From assembly GCF_001439605.1 (NCBI RefSeq), contig NZ_LMBX01000020.1, forward strand, positions 1 through 64,000: a stretch of 64,000 nucleotides of DNA. The letters are read 5' to 3'. Every line of letters begins with the position of its first letter. Within the stretch, counting starts at the first letter, position 1. This DNA is from Cytobacillus praedii. GTDB lineage: Bacteria; Bacillota; Bacilli; Bacillales; Cytobacillaceae. Made by a program: the position numbers and the translations under genes. The notes beneath the pieces were generated by a model, which saw only the letters and a list, made by a program, of their open reading frames with translations, did not search any database and was not told the DNA's origin. Positions 60,612-64,000 of the stretch are shown here, piece after piece.

Positions 60612-62135
60612 GTGGGGGTTACTTTACGCAAAGGGCAAAAGGTAGATTTAACGAAAACCAATCCTGGTTTGGAAATGGTTGTTGTCGGATTAGGATGGGA
60701 TGTTAGTGGAGGCCACTCTAATTATGACTTAGATGCTTCAGCATTTTTAGTAGGTCCTTCTGGAAAGGTTCAAAGTGATCTAGATTTCGTCTTCTATAAT
60801 AATCCATCTGGCGGAAACGGATCAATTATTTACAGCGGCGATAACAGAACAGGTGCTGGCGCAAGCGATGATGAGCAAATCAAAATTGAACTGAATAAAG
60901 TTCCACCTTCCATTCACCGCATCGCCTTCACGATTACAATCCACGATGCTCAAGCTAAAGGGCAAAGCTTCGGACATGTTTCAAATGCCTATGTAAGAAT
61001 ATTTAACGCATTTACTAATGAAGAATTAATTCGCTTTGATCTTGGACGTGAATTTACGGTAGAGACTGCTATAGTTGCAGCTGAGCTTTACCGCCATAAT
61101 GGCGAATGGAAATTTAATGCCATTGCAAGTGGGTTCCAAGGCGGTTTAGCAGCTCTATGCCGTAATTTCGGTGTAACGGTTGACGATGAGCCAACAGTAC
61201 AGCCTGCCTTTCAATCAGATTACCAGCAGAATAATCCATCCTTTGGCGGGACTCAAGCTTTTAATACTCAGCAAAACCCAACATACAATCAGCCAAGCTT
61301 TGGACAAACGACTCACCAGCAAAGTACACCTGTTTTTGGACAGAATGGACAATACAATTCTCCATATAATCAGCCTGGGTTTGGTCAAGGCGGACAATCT
61401 AATTCAACCTATAATCAGCCTGCTTATGGACAATCCGGTTACTCGTCAACGAATAACCAGTCTACATATGGACAGACACATTCCTCCTCTCATGCTTATG
61501 GAGGTGACAATATCAATTGTATTCGCTGCGGGTCTTCCAATGTTAGAACCGGAGAAAAGGGCTTCGGACTTGGAAAAGCAGCAATTGGCGGACTTATTCT
61601 AGGTCCAGTGGGACTATTAGGCGGATTTATCGGGAAAAACCAATTAAAGTTCACTTGTAACAACTGCAATCATGCCTGGTCACCCAACCAAACCGATTAT
61701 GCTCAATGGGCGAATCAGCAAAAAAGAAGAGCTCAAGAGTTATTTACCCGCTATAAGAGCCAAGATGTTATGGATGCGGTAGTAGCTGCCTGTGCACTAG
61801 TGGCACTTGCTGATGGCAGACTCGATCAAACTGAGCGTCAAAAAATGATTGAATTTGTGAACCAGAGCGAAGAATTAAGAGTTTTCGATACAAACAAAGT
61901 TATACAACAATTTAATTTATTTGTGCAAAAAATCGAAAGAGATTCTATTATTGGACGTGCCGAAGCATTTAAAGCATTAGGGCGTATTCGATCCAAGCCA
62001 GAAATTGCTAGATTGGTTGCACGCTATTGTATCGCTATCGGTTATGCAGACGGCCATTTTGACCCAAGCGAGAAACAAATCGTTACTGAAATTTGTATGG
62101 AGCTTGGCCTAAATCCGCATGAATTTTTATCATAA
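60612..62135 (+). CDS. TerD-zinc ribbon-TerB fusion protein
   Basis: A 507-residue protein. Residues 1-188 are a TerD domain with the Ca-binding segments NYDLDASAFL and SDDEQIKIEL. Residues about 195-298 are a Gln/Asn/Ser/Gly/Tyr-rich linker with repeats of NQPxFGQ and NQPxYGQ. Residues 303-352 hold CIRCG and CNNC zinc-ribbon pairs around a Gly-rich hydrophobic stretch (FGLGKAAIGGLILGPVGLL). TerB follows (about 375-507), with the acidic ALADGRLDQTE and GYADGHFDPSE sites. Ter proteins act in stress and tellurite responses. The GTG start at 60612 has AAGGAG eight bases upstream. No TerC is adjacent. Confidence 0.85.
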   Translation: MGVTLRKGQKVDLTKTNPGLEMVVVGLGWDVSGGHSNYDLDASAFLVGPSGKVQSDLDFVFYNNPSGGNGSIIYSGDNRTGAGASDDEQIKIELNKVPPSIHRIAFTITIHDAQAKGQSFGHVSNAYVRIFNAFTNEELIRFDLGREFTVETAIVAAELYRHNGEWKFNAIASGFQGGLAALCRNFGVTVDDEPTVQPAFQSDYQQNNPSFGGTQAFNTQQNPTYNQPSFGQTTHQQSTPVFGQNGQYNSPYNQPGFGQGGQSNSTYNQPAYGQSGYSSTNNQSTYGQTHSSSHAYGGDNINCIRCGSSNVRTGEKGFGLGKAAIGGLILGPVGLLGGFIGKNQLKFTCNNCNHAWSPNQTDYAQWANQQKRRAQELFTRYKSQDVMDAVVAACALVALADGRLDQTERQKMIEFVNQSEELRVFDTNKVIQQFNLFVQKIERDSIIGRAEAFKALGRIRSKPEIARLVARYCIAIGYADGHFDPSEKQIVTEICMELGLNPHEFLS

Positions 62136-62142
62136 CTTGAAT

Positions 62143-62284
62143 AGCGGAAGCCTCTTGCATAGCCCCGTATGGACTGGAGCGGACCTCAGTGCGTAGATAA
62201 AGGAAACATGAAGAGTCAATAGCGCATTCGTTCTTGACTTATCGCAGGGGGAAAGGGAAATCCAATAGGTGCTAGACAGTTCTC
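62143..62284. repeat. Dispersed repeat, divergent copy C
   Basis: A 140-bp stretch starting ATAGCGGAAG that shares GACTTATCGxAGG and GTGCTAGACA with copy B at 37153-37286, but differs elsewhere. It lies 7 bp after the TerD-TerB stop. Confidence 0.4.
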
Positions 62285-62316
62285 AAATTCAAAAAATAAA
62301 TAATAACTCTGCAAAA

Positions 62317-62353
62317 AAAGAGGTCGATCCTAACAAGATCCTCCTCTTTTTGC
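62317..62353. terminator. Terminator between the TerD-TerB and dehydrogenase genes
   Basis: AAAAAGAGG-GATC pairs with GATC-CCTCTTTTT around CTAACAA, with T5 on the plus strand. Confidence 0.8.
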
Positions 62354-62382
62354 AATAATATAATGGATATGGAGGGATTGGG

Positions 62383-63345
62383 ATGCAAAATAAAAAACTA
62401 GTAATTACTCAAAATCTTGACCAAATTCTTATTGATAAAATAAAAGTCATCATCCCAGACTGGGATCTAGTTATTGGAAAAGAAAAAAACATCTGGTCCG
62501 AACACCTGAATGAGGCAGAAATTATTGTTAGCTGGAAGAAGGAAATAGAAAAAATGATATCCTGGAACCAGTCGAAACTACGCTGGCTTCAAGCTTGGTC
62601 AGCTGGAGTGAATAGCTTGCCATTACAAGAATTAGAAGCTAAAAAGATACATACAACCTCAGCAAATGGCGTTCATGCCTACCCAATCTCAGAAACTATC
62701 TTCGCCCTTATGCTTGCATTAACGCGTAAAATCCATACATATGTAAAAAACCAACAAACAAAAAAATGGGATCATGCTGGCTTAAATCTTGAATTACATG
62801 GGAAAACCATTGCGATATTAGGGATTGGCGCCATAGGCAAAGAAACAGCAAAGATCGCTAAGGCATTTGGGATGGAAGTCATTGGCTTTCGTCATTCAGG
62901 GAAACCTGAAGAAAATGTAGATATCATGTATACACTCCAGCATTTAAATAACGTGCTGCCACATTGTGACTATGTCGTGGTCACACTTCCTTACACAAAG
63001 GAAACCCATCATCTTTTTGGAACAGAGCAATTTAACTTGATGAAGCCATCTTCTTTCTTCATTAATATAGGCAGAGGAAGCATAGTGGTAGAATCAGAGC
63101 TTATTAATGCCTTACAAGATGGGAAAATTTCAGGGGCTGGCCTAGATGTATTTGAAAAGGAGCCTTTGGACGAAGGAAGTCCATTATGGGAGCTCGACAA
63201 TGTCATTATTACTCCACACACATCCGGGTCAACAGAACATTATACGAAACGTGTGATAGAAGATATATTCATTCCGAATTTGAAAAGCTATATTCAAGGA
63301 GAAACTCCTGCGATTAATTTGGTTGATTATAAAAAGGGATATTAA
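62383..63345 (+). CDS. D-isomer-specific 2-hydroxyacid dehydrogenase
   Basis: A 320-residue NAD-dependent enzyme. The Rossmann motif GIGAIGKETAKIAKAFG is at about residues 147-163; the catalytic set follows as Arg in INIGRGSIVVESE, Glu in DVFEKEPLDEGSP and His in ITPHTSGSTE. It converts 2-keto acids to D-hydroxy acids or the reverse, in the cytosol. The ATG at 62383 has GGAGG upstream. The opposite-strand Gfo/Idh gene starts downstream, but no pathway link can be shown. Confidence 0.85.
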   Translation: MQNKKLVITQNLDQILIDKIKVIIPDWDLVIGKEKNIWSEHLNEAEIIVSWKKEIEKMISWNQSKLRWLQAWSAGVNSLPLQELEAKKIHTTSANGVHAYPISETIFALMLALTRKIHTYVKNQQTKKWDHAGLNLELHGKTIAILGIGAIGKETAKIAKAFGMEVIGFRHSGKPEENVDIMYTLQHLNNVLPHCDYVVVTLPYTKETHHLFGTEQFNLMKPSSFFINIGRGSIVVESELINALQDGKISGAGLDVFEKEPLDEGSPLWELDNVIITPHTSGSTEHYTKRVIEDIFIPNLKSYIQGETPAINLVDYKKGY

Positions 63346-63366
63346 TGTATCTTAGCCTTGCTTAAT

Positions 63367-64000
63367 TTAGCAAGGCTTTCTTTGATTATCTGCAGGAAAA
63401 ATAAGACCCATTTCCTCCCTTGCGGCGTCTAAAATAGTTGCTGTCACATAGGAGTTTCGATAGGAGTTAATAGAGGACTCTTTTTTCCCTTGCTTAATTA
63501 GGTCAACAAAAGCCCTAGCTTCATCATACATCCCATCCCCTTTCTGCATAGTAGAAATAACTTCTTTTCTTCCATCCAGATAACGAATTTCTATATGTCC
63601 AGGTGCAGGCATATGATCAATAATCATCGTTCCTCCCTCCCCTTGTATCTCTGAAGGGAGGTTGGAATTTGTAATTTTCGAGTGTATAATTACGCCCTCC
63701 ATTTCATCATACTTTACAAGAAGACTGCCCTCCCCATCAACTCCAGAGTCTAGCATGACACAAGTTGCCTTTACTTCCTTTGGCTGGCCAAATAAGACAA
63801 CCATGGGATAGATGCAATATACTCCTAAATCCATTAATGACCCGTTTGAGAAAACAGGGTTAAATGCATTCAAAATTGTACCGGCTTTATATGTGTCGTA
63901 TCTAGAAGAATACTGACAATAGCTTGCTGTATACCTGCGGATTTTGCCAAGCTTATGCAGATTTCCCCTGATAAGAGTAAAATTTGGATGGAAAGTTGTT
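63367..64000 (-). CDS. Gfo/Idh/MocA-family oxidoreductase, C-terminal part cut by the window edge
   Basis: The frame is open to the window end; about 210 residues are seen, corresponding to the C-terminal alpha/beta domain. Marks: ILNAFNPVFSNGSLMDLGVYCIYPMV (with the DxGVY motif) and the following beta-sheet EVKATCVMLDSGVDGEG, KITNSNLPSEIQGEGG. The N-terminal NAD-binding part lies beyond 64000. It probably reduces or oxidises a sugar derivative. It converges with the hydroxyacid dehydrogenase gene across a 21-bp gap. Confidence 0.85.
   Translation of the reverse strand, partial: TTFHPNFTLIRGNLHKLGKIRRYTASYCQYSSRYDTYKAGTILNAFNPVFSNGSLMDLGVYCIYPMVVLFGQPKEVKATCVMLDSGVDGEGSLLVKYDEMEGVIIHSKITNSNLPSEIQGEGGTMIIDHMPAPGHIEIRYLDGRKEVISTMQKGDGMYDEARAFVDLIKQGKKESSINSYRNSYVTATILDAAREEMGLIFPADNQRKPC

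Overview
The window is a 64 kb piece of a low-GC Gram-positive chromosome, most likely a Bacillaceae member (Bacillus sensu lato). The evidence is strong Shine-Dalgarno sites, frequent TTG and GTG starts, sigma-A type promoters, and homologues of B. subtilis or B. cereus genes: citA/citR, amj, mrpA-G, a YkoY-type TerC gene behind a Mn riboswitch, a YclM-type aspartokinase, FbpB, FusB/FusC, CD3324 and RsbK/M/Y-like regulators. No rRNA, tRNA, CRISPR array or prophage was seen. The only clear mobile element is the edge of an IS3-family element at the left end. A lone short tyrosine recombinase and several families of small repeats are also present.

Layout. 0-6 kb: IS3 edge, MgtC/SapB protein, a sugar-type locus (HAD-IIA phosphatase, TIM-barrel isomerase, MFS transporter), a copper-amine-oxidase-N envelope protein and a transglutaminase-like protein. 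6-8 kb: MerR regulator plus CNNM/CorC transporter, both with odd translation starts. 8-15 kb: a peptide-type ABC system with a two-cassette ATPase divergent from two permeases with long N-terminal extensions and a binding protein whose domain order is circularly permuted. 15-31 kb: housekeeping and small genes: GMP reductase, lipid II flippase Amj with a PAP2 phosphatase, an orphan sporulation-type kinase, a SAM riboswitch in front of a cyclase-family hydrolase, a metallo-beta-lactamase fold protein, a FusB-like protein, an S41 protease and DinB. 29.8-31.9 kb: citA/citR divergent pair. 32-36 kb: heterodimeric ABC exporter.

36.6-38.2 kb is a riboswitch cluster. A yybP-ykoY (Mn) element precedes a TerC gene. 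A tandem glycine riboswitch with an intact promoter and terminator has no glycine gene behind it. A preQ1 element precedes queT. 38.3-38.84 kb is an array of about ten 52-bp repeats. 39-42 kb holds an NCS2 permease and an aspartokinase.

42-57 kb is an envelope-stress and ion-homeostasis block: an RsbY-like REC-PP2C phosphatase, the complete seven-gene Mrp Na+/H+ antiporter operon, a universal-stress-type protein, a short tyrosine recombinase, an RsbM-like CheR methyltransferase, an RsbK-like hybrid kinase, and a large TPR protein with a degenerate GTPase-like domain. 57-64 kb: glutaminyl-tRNA synthetase (uncommon in Bacilli), ASCH protein, a membrane protein, a TerD-zinc ribbon-TerB fusion with a prion-like linker, a 2-hydroxyacid dehydrogenase and the 3' part of a Gfo/Idh/MocA oxidoreductase.

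The most unusual items are the circularly permuted binding protein with its enlarged permeases, the orphan glycine riboswitch, the pseudo-GTPase/TPR protein, the SAM riboswitch in front of a cyclase, the apparent ATT start of the MerR gene, and the hairpin between the ribosome-binding site and start codon of the CNNM gene. All family assignments are from reading the sequence; no database search was run.
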